A stretch of 21,878 nt of DNA from Candidatus Hydrogenedentota bacterium. Its GTDB lineage: Bacteria; Hydrogenedentota; Hydrogenedentia; Hydrogenedentales; SLHB01. Below the pieces are notes generated by a model. That model had not been told where the DNA came from, made no database searches, and saw only the letters and a list, made by a program, of their open reading frames with translations. The position numbers and the translations under genes are program-made. Shown here piece after piece: positions 12,845 to 20,519 of this stretch (position 1 is its first letter; each line of letters starts with the position of its first letter). The stretch lies in assembly GCA_003552485.1 (NCBI GenBank), contig PUMX01000467.1:1-21878 (forward strand). Reading direction: 5' to 3'.

Positions 12845-13486
12845 ATGAGAAGGGTATTTGAATGGACCGGGTTTGTGGCATTGGCGTTCGCGTTAGCGAT
12901 CGCTCAGGGCGCAGGCGCTGCTGTGAGCGGCGGCGCCGATGGTGATCCGTACCCGCTGGACACGTGTCCCGTGAGCGGACATGAGCTAGGCTCGATGGGC
13001 GAGCCCGTCGTCGCTGAATATGAGGGGCGGGAAGTCCGCTTTTGTTGCGATGGATGCCCGAGCGCGTTCGAGCAGGATATGGAAAGCCATTGGGAAGAAA
13101 TCGATGCGGCCATCATCGAACAACAGATGCCGCACTATCCGCTGGACGTTTGCATCAACACGGGGCAACCGCTGGACGATGAGAACGGTTCCGCCCATGA
13201 CTTCGTGTACAAGAACCGGCTGGTCCGCCTGTGCTGCACGGGCTGCCTTGCTGCATTCGAAGACAATCCCGGCGAGATGCTGGCGAAGCTCGACGAAGCG
13301 GTGGTAGAGGATCAGCTCGCCGAATATCCCATGGATAACTGCGTGGTGCGCGGTGACGAGTTGGGAAGTATGGGCGACCCGGTCGATTATGTCGTGGCCA
13401 ATCGGTTGGTGCGCTTGTGCTGTGCGGGTTGTGTCCCCGCCCTTAAAGAAAACCCGCTCGAGTATCTGAGCGCGCTTGACGAGTAG
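12845..13486 (+). CDS. Secreted protein with three tandem Cys-rich (YHS/TRASH-like) metal-binding repeats
   Basis: A 213-residue protein with a signal peptide (hydrophobic stretch about 9-25, probable cut near GAGA-A). Three repeats of about 62 residues follow, at 36-85, 98-148 and 161-211. Each starts YPLD or YPMD, then a Cys (41, 103, 166), a V-Y/V-basic strand, and after 26-27 residues a CCxGC motif (67-71, 130-134, 192-196), ending F/L-x-D/E-N-P. Repeats 1 and 3 also share ELGSMGxPV. The Cys pattern resembles YHS/TRASH heavy-metal-binding modules, so each repeat may bind one metal ion (perhaps copper or zinc) in the periplasm. The metal and partner are unknown. The ATG has AAGGAG (12830-12835) 9 bases upstream. 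The gene stands alone and is followed by a strong hairpin. Confidence 0.87.
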   Translation: MRRVFEWTGFVALAFALAIAQGAGAAVSGGADGDPYPLDTCPVSGHELGSMGEPVVAEYEGREVRFCCDGCPSAFEQDMESHWEEIDAAIIEQQMPHYPLDVCINTGQPLDDENGSAHDFVYKNRLVRLCCTGCLAAFEDNPGEMLAKLDEAVVEDQLAEYPMDNCVVRGDELGSMGDPVDYVVANRLVRLCCAGCVPALKENPLEYLSALDE

Positions 13487-13498
13487 ATGTGGCTCATC

Positions 13499-13537
13499 CC
13501 GCTTCGCCGGACCAGGCTGACGGGTCCGGCGAAGCGG
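13499..13537. terminator. Perfect 15-bp hairpin between convergent genes (candidate bidirectional terminator)
   Basis: The arms 13499-13513 (CCGCTTCGCCGGACC) and 13523-13537 pair without a mismatch around a 9-base loop. The hairpin starts 13 bases after the stop of the metal-binding-repeat gene and lies 51 bases past the fliP stop on the other strand, so it can serve both. No T-run follows in either direction. Confidence 0.65.
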
Positions 13538-13587
13538 AGCGCATTCGCGCCTGTGCAGCAAGACACACTGCTCCCGTTGCATCTGCG

Positions 13588-14370
13588 CTAGTTGAAACTT
13601 TGCACGAGCGACCCGATCAGCAGATACCACCCGTCGGCGAGCACGAACATGATGATCTTGAATGGAAGGGAAACGAAGATCGGCGGAAGCATCATCATCC
13701 CCATGGACATAAGCGTGCTGGCCACGACCATATCGATAATGAGGAAGGGAATGTAGATGTAGAAACCGATGATGAACGCCGTCTTGAGCTCGCTTAAAAC
13801 AAAGGCCGGCATCAAGACGTTCAACGGCACATCATCCGGCGTGTCGGGCCGGTCCAATTGGGCGATGTTGAGAAAGAGCGCGAGATCCTTGGGTTTGGTC
13901 TGCCGGAACATGAAATCGCGGATCGGTTCCAACGCGTTGTCCAATGCTTCGGATTGGGTCAGCTGATCCTGTAGATAAGGCTGAAGCGCTTCATTGTTGA
14001 CCCGTGTGTAGGTGGGGGACATGATGAAGAAGGTGAGGAACAGCGCCAATCCAATCAGCACCTGGTTCGGAGGCGATTGCTGTGTGGCCATGGCTTGGCG
14101 CAGAAAACCAAGCACGATGATGATGCGCGTGAAGCTCGTGGTCATCACGAGGATAGCGGGCGCCAGCGACAGTAGCGTAATCGCGATGACCACCGTCAAA
14201 GTCGTGCCGATTTGATCCGGTGCTGCGGCGTCTTCGACAGCTTGAAGGATGTCGAGGCCGAGCCCATCCTCCTGCGCATTGGCGGGCGCCGCCCCAATCA
14301 ACAGAAGGGTGATGAGAATCGATATCCAGCGCGCTGAGCGTATCAGGCCGCTACGGTTTCCTCGGCTCAC
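13588..14370 (-). CDS. fliP: Flagellar type III export gate protein FliP
   Basis: FliP forms, with FliQ and FliR, the inner-membrane export gate of the flagellar secretion apparatus. The product is 260 residues with a cleavable-type signal (about 10-32, ending APANA), as known for FliP. It carries the signatures SFTRIIIVLGFLRQA (79-93) and FVLSELKTAFIIGF (190-203), the latter followed by DMVVASTLMSMGMMMLPP (213-230). The start is GTG at 14370, 20 bases inside the end of fliO. It is the last gene of the motA-to-fliP unit; fliQ and fliR, which usually follow directly, are not present. Confidence 0.96.
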   Translation of the reverse strand: MSRGNRSGLIRSARWISILITLLLIGAAPANAQEDGLGLDILQAVEDAAAPDQIGTTLTVVIAITLLSLAPAILVMTTSFTRIIIVLGFLRQAMATQQSPPNQVLIGLALFLTFFIMSPTYTRVNNEALQPYLQDQLTQSEALDNALEPIRDFMFRQTKPKDLALFLNIAQLDRPDTPDDVPLNVLMPAFVLSELKTAFIIGFYIYIPFLIIDMVVASTLMSMGMMMLPPIFVSLPFKIIMFVLADGWYLLIGSLVQSFN

Positions 14371-15208
14371 GGTCGCTGTCCTGGAGTGTGCGTTGCAAGC
14401 GTTTGATGTCGTCCCTCAGAGATGTGATCTCGGCATCCGCGCTGGCGTCCTCGTCCTCGCGAGTCAACTCACGGGCGCGCGTTTGCAGCTCATCCCAAAA
14501 GGCCTGATCCGGGCGCTGAGCGGCCACGTCCGCGCTATCCTCGTCATCCGGCGTCCCGGCGTCTTCCTTGAAGCCAAACGTCGACCCCGGAAACTCTGTG
14601 AGCAGGCGTGGGTCGTTCTGGCCGACGCCAATGAGAAGCACCTTATCCCCCACGCGCACGAAATGGATCGAGACCTTTGGGGTCAAATACACCCGTCCCA
14701 GCACGGAGGCGAGTTCGGAACTCGGAATGAGCGCCGAGCGCTGGCCGAAACGGCGCAGGCCATAACTCAGCAACAGAAACAAACCGAGCACAAGCAACAG
14801 CGCCATCAGGCTTTGGAGGAACGGCCGGAGCAACCCCTCCCCGAATGCGCCAAGTGCGGCGTCGTCTTCGTCCGCCTCAGCCAGCGTTTGTTCCGCTTCT
14901 TCCTCGCCCACATCCGGCGCCGTTTCCAGATACGCATCCAGTTGCTGTTGCAGACCGGACCAATAGGCGGGTGGCTCACGCGGCGGTTCGAGCGTGAGAT
15001 CGGGCCTCGGCCCCGTTAGGAATCGCCACTCGATATCCGCGGCGGATTCGTCGCCGGCCCCCGGCAGATCTGATTCGTCTTCGACAAGGACCGCGTGCGC
15101 CGCCCCCGTCCACAATACCAACGCCGCTATCCACGCGAGACCGAACACCGCGCGCTGAGCGGCGCTCCGCGGTTGCCGGCCCTCAGGTTTCGTCTGTCTC
15201 TTCCTCAC
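14351..15208 (-). CDS. fliO: Flagellar biosynthesis protein FliO
   Basis: FliO helps FliP assemble into the export gate. From the GTG at 15208 it is 285 residues, more than twice the E. coli length. A signal-like segment comes first (AVFGLAWIAALVLWTGAAHA), then a roughly 100-residue acidic, Glu- and Asp-rich region that should be periplasmic. One membrane span follows (SLMALLLVLGLFLLLSYGL), then the FliO core (LGRVYLTPKVSIHFVRVGDKVL and LLIGVG). It ends in a charged coiled-coil-like tail. An in-frame ATG at 15247 would overlap fliN by 65 bases, so I prefer the GTG (26-base overlap); a GTG at 15148 is also possible. It lies between fliN and fliP in the common order. Confidence 0.85.
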   Translation of the reverse strand: MRKRQTKPEGRQPRSAAQRAVFGLAWIAALVLWTGAAHAVLVEDESDLPGAGDESAADIEWRFLTGPRPDLTLEPPREPPAYWSGLQQQLDAYLETAPDVGEEEAEQTLAEADEDDAALGAFGEGLLRPFLQSLMALLLVLGLFLLLSYGLRRFGQRSALIPSSELASVLGRVYLTPKVSIHFVRVGDKVLLIGVGQNDPRLLTEFPGSTFGFKEDAGTPDDEDSADVAAQRPDQAFWDELQTRARELTREDEDASADAEITSLRDDIKRLQRTLQDSDREPRKP

Positions 15209-15527
15209 CCAACCCCGTATCGCCCAGCACTTCGCCCACGCGTACATGAAGCACGTCTCCGATGACTACCACTTCCCCCCGGGCCAGAAACCTGTCGCGC
15301 ACATAGATGTCGGTCAGTTCCCCGGCCAGTTTGTCCAAAGGGACAACAGAACCTTCTTTGAGCTGCAGCACGTCCCGCACCAGAAGCTTGGAATGCCCGA
15401 GCACAGCGGTAACGGGCAACTTCACATCCTGGAGATCGTCGATCGTCAACGGCTGGTGGCGCCCTTCTGAGCGGTGTTCAAGTTCCTCGAATTGATGTTC
15501 TTGCGCCTTCGTTTCGTAATCCAGCAT
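15183..15527 (-). CDS. fliN: Flagellar motor switch protein FliN
   Basis: FliN forms the lower part of the cytoplasmic C-ring and takes part in rotor switching and export. The product is 114 residues, normal for single-domain FliN. The SpoA/FliN domain spans about 32-101, with LPVTAVLGHSKLLVRDVLQL (37-56) and ARGEVVVIGDVLHVRVGEV (82-100). The start ATG at 15527 shares one base with the fliL stop (TAATG), indicating coupled translation. The usual fliM is missing between fliL and fliN. Confidence 0.95.
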   Translation of the reverse strand: MLDYETKAQEHQFEELEHRSEGRHQPLTIDDLQDVKLPVTAVLGHSKLLVRDVLQLKEGSVVPLDKLAGELTDIYVRDRFLARGEVVVIGDVLHVRVGEVLGDTGLGEEETDET

Positions 15528-16054
15528 TAGAGTTGATCCTGAATGGCGAATCGTTCGTGAAAAACATCCGTGACCCGCGGCCGATCCCCACCCTGTGCAT
15601 TTACGGGGAGGCGCTCCAGTATCTCGTTGGCCCGCTGAACAGCTTGCTGCTGGATTTCGCGCTTGATATTGGGATCGTTCAATTCCTCGCGTGTTCGGAA
15701 GCTATGTAGCTCCGTAAGCATATCATTGAACCGCGCCTCGTGTCGCCTCACAAGTTCGGCGGTCTCCGGATTGGCGCACTCGAGCGCCACCTTGAACATC
15801 AGCAAAGACGCCGGGTAGTTGGGCTCCGGCATGATTACGGTGGTAAACGATTCCTCGAACGTGACCGTCACGGCGGTGGGCGACACCCTGTCTTCGCGGT
15901 CGTCTTCGACATCGTCCTCGGCAAACAGAGGCCCTAGGAACAAGGCATAGATCAACACGGCGGCAATGGCGGGTATTACCACCACCGCCCCCACTAGACT
16001 CAGCTTCCAGCTGAGGCCACCCCTCTTGCTCGGCAAGGGTTGTTCTTCACTCAT
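15527..16054 (-). CDS. fliL: Flagellar basal-body associated protein FliL
   Basis: FliL is an inner-membrane protein with a periplasmic domain that rings the stator and supports torque. The product is 175 residues: a short basic cytoplasmic start, one membrane span (about 18-43), an acidic linker (46-56) and a periplasmic domain. The periplasmic domain has the usual helix region (ETAELVRRHEARFNDMLTEL, 97-116) and ends with RVTDVFHERFAIQDQL. GAGGA (16064-16068) lies 9 bases before the ATG. It follows motB by 41 bases and overlaps fliN by one base. Confidence 0.9.
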   Translation of the reverse strand: MSEEQPLPSKRGGLSWKLSLVGAVVVIPAIAAVLIYALFLGPLFAEDDVEDDREDRVSPTAVTVTFEESFTTVIMPEPNYPASLLMFKVALECANPETAELVRRHEARFNDMLTELHSFRTREELNDPNIKREIQQQAVQRANEILERLPVNAQGGDRPRVTDVFHERFAIQDQL

Positions 16055-16095
16055 AAGTCAGCATCCTCATTTGCGCGGCGTTCCGGCGCTTTGTT

Positions 16096-16887
16096 TCACG
16101 CTCCCGCCGGCTGTTCGTCGTCGCTGGCAGCGCTACGCAGCGTCTCCACGCGCTCACGAATGTCATCCACGGATTCCTCACCAAAGTCACCGCGCACATG
16201 CAGGTCAACCCGACGGTTCTTCTGGCGCCCTTCCGGCGTCTCGTTCGTCGCCACCGGCTGGGTGGGTCCCAGGGCGATAATTTCGAATTGCTCCATCTCC
16301 AACCCGCCGGACTGGTCTAGAAAGGTGGCCACGGACTTGGCGCGTGCGTAGCTGAGATCGTGGTTGTCTTCATACATCGCCGTGCTCAACAGGGGCCGGC
16401 TGTCCGTATGGCCGCGCACCTCGATCACCGCCTCAGGCACATCTTGAAACACTTCGGCGACATTGTCCAAGACACTGAACGCCTCAGACTTGAGCTCGGC
16501 GCGCGCCGTGTCAAACAACACCTCGCTTGGCAGGCTCAGGCTTATGCCTCCCTCGTCGAACTCGAGTTCCACTTCTTGCTCGCGGCCCAACACCTGCAGC
16601 CGCCGTTGAAGCTCCCGGGCTACACGCTCCACGCTGCGCGGACTCCGCCGCGCCGCCTGAGTATCCGGATCCGTGGGGGCAATACTCAAACTGGCCGGCA
16701 TTATGCCAAGCGCCCGTTGCAAGGAATGCACGGCATCTTCGAACTTCTCATCCGTAATCGTCGAAAAAGAAAGCAACAGCACAAAGAAGGTGAGCAGAAG
16801 GGTCATCATATCTCCATACGTGACCATCCACTGAGGCGCGCCTTTCTGCCCGGGTTTCGGTTTGCGCTTGTGCTGTGTCCGCGCCAT
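16096..16887 (-). CDS. motB: Flagellar stator protein MotB
   Basis: MotB anchors the stator to peptidoglycan and carries the ion-binding Asp. The product is 263 residues. One membrane span (about 20-42) begins QWMVTYGDMMTLLLTFF, with the ion-binding Asp at 26. A plug/linker region follows. The OmpA-like peptidoglycan-binding domain runs about 105-235, with LFDTARAEL (124-132), VRGHTDSRPL (157-166) and NRRVDLHV (224-231). The start ATG follows the motA stop by 7 bases. The coupling ion (H+ or Na+) is not decided by what I can see. Confidence 0.95.
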   Translation of the reverse strand: MARTQHKRKPKPGQKGAPQWMVTYGDMMTLLLTFFVLLLSFSTITDEKFEDAVHSLQRALGIMPASLSIAPTDPDTQAARRSPRSVERVARELQRRLQVLGREQEVELEFDEGGISLSLPSEVLFDTARAELKSEAFSVLDNVAEVFQDVPEAVIEVRGHTDSRPLLSTAMYEDNHDLSYARAKSVATFLDQSGGLEMEQFEIIALGPTQPVATNETPEGRQKNRRVDLHVRGDFGEESVDDIRERVETLRSAASDDEQPAGA

Positions 16888-16894
16888 CGTTCCG

Positions 16895-17668
16895 TTACCG
16901 CTTTGCTATCTGTATTTCATCGCGTACAGAAGGCGAAACAAACGCTTTGAGTTTCTGCTCGACTACGCGAGGGTTATCACCAGACTGGATTGAAAGGATG
17001 CCTTCGATAATAATCTCCTTGGCCAGCATCTCGTCGTCCGTGCGCACCTTGAGTTTTCCAGCGGCGGGAAGAAAGAAGATGTTGGCGAACAACGCCCCAT
17101 AAAGCGTTGTCAACAAGGCTACCGCCATGCCTTCGCCGATCAACGACGGATCGTCGAGTACAGTAAGCATTTGAATCAGCCCGATCAGCGTGCCGATCAT
17201 CCCAAACGCCGGAGAAAAGGTTCCCATCGCGGATAGAATCGCCTGACCCTGCGAGTGCCGGTCTTCCAGGAAAGCGAGCTCGGTGCTCAACACGTCCTTG
17301 ATCAGTTCAGGGGAGGTCCCGTCAACGGCCAACTGCACGCTCTTTTCGAGAAACGGATCGCCGACGTCTTCCACGTTGTTCTCAAGCGCCAGGATCCCCT
17401 CACGCCGGGCAATAGTGGCAAAGTTCACCAGCTTCTCAATGAGCGTCTGTGGCGCTGTCGCGTGATGAATGAATGCATTCTTCAATGTGCCCATCACGCT
17501 AAGCACGTCACGTAGCGGGTAATTGACCAAGGTCGCGGCCAAAGTACCCCCAAGCACAATGACGATGGACGGGGGGTTCCAGAAGACCCCCGGCGTTCCC
17601 CCAAGCAGCACAGCCAGCGTCATGAGGGCCAGCCCCGAAATCAGGCCAATGACGGTCGTTATATCCAT
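16895..17668 (-). CDS. motA: Flagellar stator protein MotA
   Basis: MotA surrounds MotB and forms the ion-driven stator. The product is 257 residues with four hydrophobic spans, of the shorter PomA/MotA type. Signature regions are NPPSIVIVLGGTLAATLVNYP (31-51), FSPAFGMIGTLIGLIQML (151-168) and MAVALLTTLYGALFANIFF (181-199). The cytoplasmic ending includes EGILSIQSGDNPRVVEQKL (222-240). The ATG at 17668 has an AGGGA-type site upstream and a candidate promoter at 17710-17738. It is the first gene of the motA-motB-fliL-fliN-fliO-fliP unit. Confidence 0.95.
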   Translation of the reverse strand: MDITTVIGLISGLALMTLAVLLGGTPGVFWNPPSIVIVLGGTLAATLVNYPLRDVLSVMGTLKNAFIHHATAPQTLIEKLVNFATIARREGILALENNVEDVGDPFLEKSVQLAVDGTSPELIKDVLSTELAFLEDRHSQGQAILSAMGTFSPAFGMIGTLIGLIQMLTVLDDPSLIGEGMAVALLTTLYGALFANIFFLPAAGKLKVRTDDEMLAKEIIIEGILSIQSGDNPRVVEQKLKAFVSPSVRDEIQIAKR

Positions 17669-17709
17669 GCGGCGATTCCCTGCCTTCCTCTCCGCTTACT
17701 TCAGGGCGC

Positions 17710-17738
17710 ATTCTAGCACGATGCTCCCCCCAACACAA
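17710..17738 (-). promoter_or_regulatory. Putative motA operon promoter
   Basis: On the minus strand TTGTGT (-35, 17733-17738) is separated by 17 bases from TAGAAT (-10, 17710-17715; 5 of 6). The start would be near 17703, about 35 bases before the ATG. A CACAA-N4-TTGTG inverted repeat (17734-17747) overlaps the -35. No sigma-54 or sigma-28 box was seen. Confidence 0.45.
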
Positions 17739-18021
17739 CATATTGTGATCTACTACTCGGCGACTCCACTATAACTAGGAGAAAACTGGGTTCTGGCAGC
17801 TTTTTGATTCCGCCATATCAAAACCACATCCGCGCAGTTACCCGCCACAGGGGCAATCCACTCCTGGGCTGATCTATGCGCCTGTACGCCCACGAGTCCA
17901 AAAGTGGATACGGCGCTCTTTCTTACCGTATTTGCCTCTCCCTACGAATGTCGGCTGACAACGTCAAATGCTTGAGACCATTTGTGAGAAAGCGCCTGAA
18001 TGGCCGCTCTTCGCACCACGC

Positions 18022-18056
18022 AAAAAGGGGCCGATCCCTTGCGGACCGGCCCCTTT
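18022..18056 (-). terminator. Intrinsic terminator after flgE
   Basis: Arms 18027-18037 (GGGGCCGATCC) and 18043-18053 (GGACCGGCCCC) pair with one A/C mismatch around a 5-base loop. Read leftward, the stem is followed by TTTTT (AAAAA at 18022-18026). It starts 23 bases beyond the flgE stop. Confidence 0.88.
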
Positions 18057-18078
18057 GTGGAACAGCGAACACACGCCT

Positions 18079-19398
18079 CTACCGGATGAGATTCACGGTC
18101 TCCTGAGACAGGCCGTCGCTTACAGTGATGACGCGGGAATTCGCCTGGAACGCCCGCTGGGTGATGATCAGTTCGCTGAATTGCGTGCCAAGGTCCACGT
18201 TAGATCCTTCAAGCACGCCGCCGGACACCGTCCCCCGGCCGCCGGTGTTAGGAAGGCCAATCTGAGGTGTGCCGGAGGCCGATGTGTCCCGGAACATGTT
18301 TTGGCCGTCCCGTTCAAGGCCGCCCACATTGGAGAAATTTGCCACCGCCACTTGGCCAATCTCCTGCGTGAGCCCGTTGCTAAACACCCCCTCGATGATG
18401 CCGTCCCGGCCGATGCTGAAGTCTTCGAGCGTGCCGCGCGGAAACCCATCTTGACGGGACAAGGACACGTCGCTCGACGAGGACAGTTCGGTCATGCGGG
18501 CGAAATCGAGGGCGAATTCGAAGGGATCAACGGGAAACGATTGGAGATCGCCCAACTGCGCGCCGGTTATTTCGATATTGGTCTCGCCTTCCGGACGCGG
18601 AACGAAGTCTCCATTATCCATCTCGCCGTCAAACGCCAATTCGCCGCTCTCGTTGAACAACAGTACTCCCTCGCCCACGGTATGGGTCACCGGCGGTTCA
18701 TCCTGGTTCGTAAAGGTGGCCTCCCACTCCCAAGCGTTGTATTCGACTCCGTCGTATTCTTGAGTGGTTCGCTTGGTGAACGTAAGACCCACCTCACGGT
18801 CGGTCCCCAACGAGTCGTACACGCGAATCGAGCGGTTGACTTCGCGGCCGATCTCGGAATCGGAATTCAGGTTGCCAACCATGCGGGCTTCTTGCGTCGC
18901 AGCAACGATCGATTCAGCGCCTACCGGAATGACAAGATTTTCGGGCGCAGCCGTAACGTCAATCTCCCCGCGTTCGTCCGCCATGTAACCCTGAACATAG
19001 AATCCGGTTCCTGGGTCAATCAGCTCGCCGTTCGTGTTGAGCTTGAACGAGCCGTCGCGGCTAAAGCGCAAGGTTTCGCCTTCACTCAACACAAAGAAAC
19101 CGGCGCCCTCGATGGCGAGGTCAGAGGCGACGCCCGTGGTGTTCATGGTGCCCTGTTCGAAATCTACGTCGATACTCGATATACGGGTCCCGAGACCCAC
19201 CTGTAACGCGTTCGAGCCGCCAAAATTGCCGACTGGCGCGCGCGCGCCTTCCAGGGTCTGAGAAAACAGATCTTGAAATAGCACCCGGCTGCCCTTGTAC
19301 GCCGTAGTGTTTACGTTGGATATGTTGCTCGAGATCACGTCAAGCTTGCGCTGATTGGCGAGCAAGCCCGTGACGCTGGTGAACAATGCGCTACCCAT
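18079..19398 (-). CDS. flgE: Flagellar hook protein FlgE
   Basis: FlgE is the building unit of the hook, the universal joint between basal body and filament. The product is 439 residues. The N-terminal rod/hook motif is LLANQRKLDVISSNISNVNT (12-31) followed by AYKGSRVLFQDLF. The D0/D1 pattern GAGFFVLSEG is near 98. The C-terminal helix FSELIITQRAFQANSRVITVS is near 405-425, followed by GLSQETVNLIR. AAGGAG (19409-19414) lies 10 bases before the ATG. It is the last gene of the fliK-flgD-TIGR02530-flgE unit, with a clear terminator after it. Confidence 0.95.
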   Translation of the reverse strand: MGSALFTSVTGLLANQRKLDVISSNISNVNTTAYKGSRVLFQDLFSQTLEGARAPVGNFGGSNALQVGLGTRISSIDVDFEQGTMNTTGVASDLAIEGAGFFVLSEGETLRFSRDGSFKLNTNGELIDPGTGFYVQGYMADERGEIDVTAAPENLVIPVGAESIVAATQEARMVGNLNSDSEIGREVNRSIRVYDSLGTDREVGLTFTKRTTQEYDGVEYNAWEWEATFTNQDEPPVTHTVGEGVLLFNESGELAFDGEMDNGDFVPRPEGETNIEITGAQLGDLQSFPVDPFEFALDFARMTELSSSSDVSLSRQDGFPRGTLEDFSIGRDGIIEGVFSNGLTQEIGQVAVANFSNVGGLERDGQNMFRDTSASGTPQIGLPNTGGRGTVSGGVLEGSNVDLGTQFSELIITQRAFQANSRVITVSDGLSQETVNLIR

Positions 19399-19424
19399 GA
19401 GTGGGATTCTCCTTCTTCTGTATG

Positions 19425-19465
19425 ACGCCGCCTCGGTCTGTCAGCGGCGTCCGGGCTTCTCCCGG
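19425..19465 (-). other. Two adjacent hairpins in the leader of flgE
   Basis: ACGCCGC (19425-19431) pairs with GCGGCGT (19444-19450), and directly next to it CCGGG (19451-19455) pairs with CCCGG (19461-19465). They lie between the TIGR02530-type gene and the flgE ribosome site. They may act as a processing or stability element, or slow transcription; neither is followed by a T-run. Confidence 0.45.
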
Positions 19466-19490
19466 AGGAGTCCGGCCCGGTTGGTTGCGG

Positions 19491-19895
19491 CTATCCTTTC
19501 ACCGCGGGGTCCGGCAGGACCGCGGCGCTGTCAATGTTCGTAAAGACACGCTCCCCCGACTCGTCGCGGGGCAACGCGGTGATGACTGTGCGATTGGGCA
19601 CACTCACAATTAAGGCGAGCTGATCGGTCAGCACGAGGGCTTCCCGGCCGCCTTTTCGGGCGATTTCGGCCACGGCCTCGCTGATACGGTTCATATCCTC
19701 GGCGGTGAGCGTCAATTCACGCCCCTCGATCCGTTCGAGCGCGTGTGCGCTGAAACGCAGTTCACCCGGGCTAGCGGCGAGCGTTTGCGCCAACATGTCC
19801 CGGAACGCCGGTCCGCAGTCCGGCGTTGGCCGCGCCAACGGACGTGTAGCCAAAGGCTGCGCGCCCTGATGCGGTTGAACGCCAAAGGCTTTCAT
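19491..19895 (-). CDS. Flagellar operon protein, TIGR02530 type (function unknown)
   Basis: A 134-residue protein matching the flagellar operon family often found between flgD and flgE. The conserved core begins LRFSAHALERIEGREL (46-61) and continues through a helix ending ARKGGREALVL (79-89). It ends NRTVITALPRDESGERVFTNID (101-122), close to the family pattern HA..R...R / KG...sLvl / tVITA / VFTNID. The first 40 residues are Pro-rich and variable. No signal or membrane span is seen, so it is likely cytoplasmic; a role in hook or cap assembly is suggested only by its place. The ATG has AAGGGGG (19901-19907) 5 bases upstream, overlapping the flgD stop, so translation is coupled. Confidence 0.85.
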   Translation of the reverse strand: MKAFGVQPHQGAQPLATRPLARPTPDCGPAFRDMLAQTLAASPGELRFSAHALERIEGRELTLTAEDMNRISEAVAEIARKGGREALVLTDQLALIVSVPNRTVITALPRDESGERVFTNIDSAAVLPDPAVKG

Positions 19896-19905
19896 CTCAA
19901 CCCCC

Positions 19906-20463
19906 TTATGAGATGCCCTGAAGCGAGGAAAGCGGAACTTTCACGCCGTCTTCGCCCACGTGTACATAGGGCTTGCCTTCACTCATCAGGACGCGGGTCA
20001 CCTCGCCGGTTATGGGTTCACCCTCGTCGGTGACCCCGCTCACCAGGCGGCCCAGTAATGAGCTTGCGGACACGAAATTCGCCCGGCCCATGGTCTCGGT
20101 AAAGCCTTCAAAGCTCGTGTTGAGATTCTGCATCTGTTCGAGCGCCGAGAATTGGGCCAACTGCGCGATCGTATCCGTGTTGTCCATGGGCTCCAATGGA
20201 TCCTGGTTCTGGAGCTGCGTGACAAGAAGGTTGAGAAACGCCATCCGGTCGAGATCGTCGCCGCCGGGTATCGCGGCGCCTTCTTCCGCGGTGGTGGTCT
20301 CTTTTACGCTGGCGCTCTTCGGCGCTATGCCGAGTTGTTTCATGCGGCCCAGCATGCCCGCTTGTGGCATGGACTGCATCTCGCGCCACGTCTCTTGCCG
20401 TTGTTCGGGAGACGGACTCATCAAGCCCGTGGCGTTGATCCGAGCTCCCACCAATGCATTCAT
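19906..20463 (-). CDS. flgD: Flagellar hook assembly scaffold FlgD
   Basis: FlgD is the cap under which FlgE units polymerise into the hook. The product is 185 residues. The family motif FLNLLVTQLQNQDPLEPMDN is at residues 76-95, followed by TIAQLAQFSALEQM. About 70 residues precede it, longer than in the E. coli protein. The C-terminal part after residue 135 is short (GRLVSGV, then VPLSSLQGIS), fitting a tudor-like domain without the added fibronectin-type domain. GGAGGT sits 7 bases before the ATG. Spacing to the next gene is 10 bases. Confidence 0.92.
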   Translation of the reverse strand: MNALVGARINATGLMSPSPEQRQETWREMQSMPQAGMLGRMKQLGIAPKSASVKETTTAEEGAAIPGGDDLDRMAFLNLLVTQLQNQDPLEPMDNTDTIAQLAQFSALEQMQNLNTSFEGFTETMGRANFVSASSLLGRLVSGVTDEGEPITGEVTRVLMSEGKPYVHVGEDGVKVPLSSLQGIS

Positions 20464-20519
20464 GCGAGTACCTCCTTATGGACGCGCCATGGAAGCGCGC
20501 GGTTAGCTGTTGTGTGTCC

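Larger units (their letters stand above)
17669..18078. other. Intergenic region between flgE and motA
   Basis: About 410 bases. It holds the flgE terminator (18022-18056) and the candidate motA promoter (17710-17738). The stretch 17750-18020 shows no convincing gene; a few short frames lack ribosome sites. A terminator followed by a promoter shows the two flagellar groups are separate transcription units. Confidence 0.6.

Noticed and set aside
14249..15019. 256-codon open frame antisense to fliO/fliP
   Set aside because: It has an Arg-rich, low-information translation and no ribosome site, opposite two well-supported flagellar genes.
17793..17808. Sigma-54-like TGGCA box upstream of motA
   Set aside because: It is on the wrong strand for motA, and the GC half of the -12 element is missing.
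17968..19206. 412-codon open frame antisense to flgE
   Set aside because: FlgE on the other strand is certain. The antisense translation shows no family pattern and no ribosome site; long antisense frames are common in GC-rich genes.
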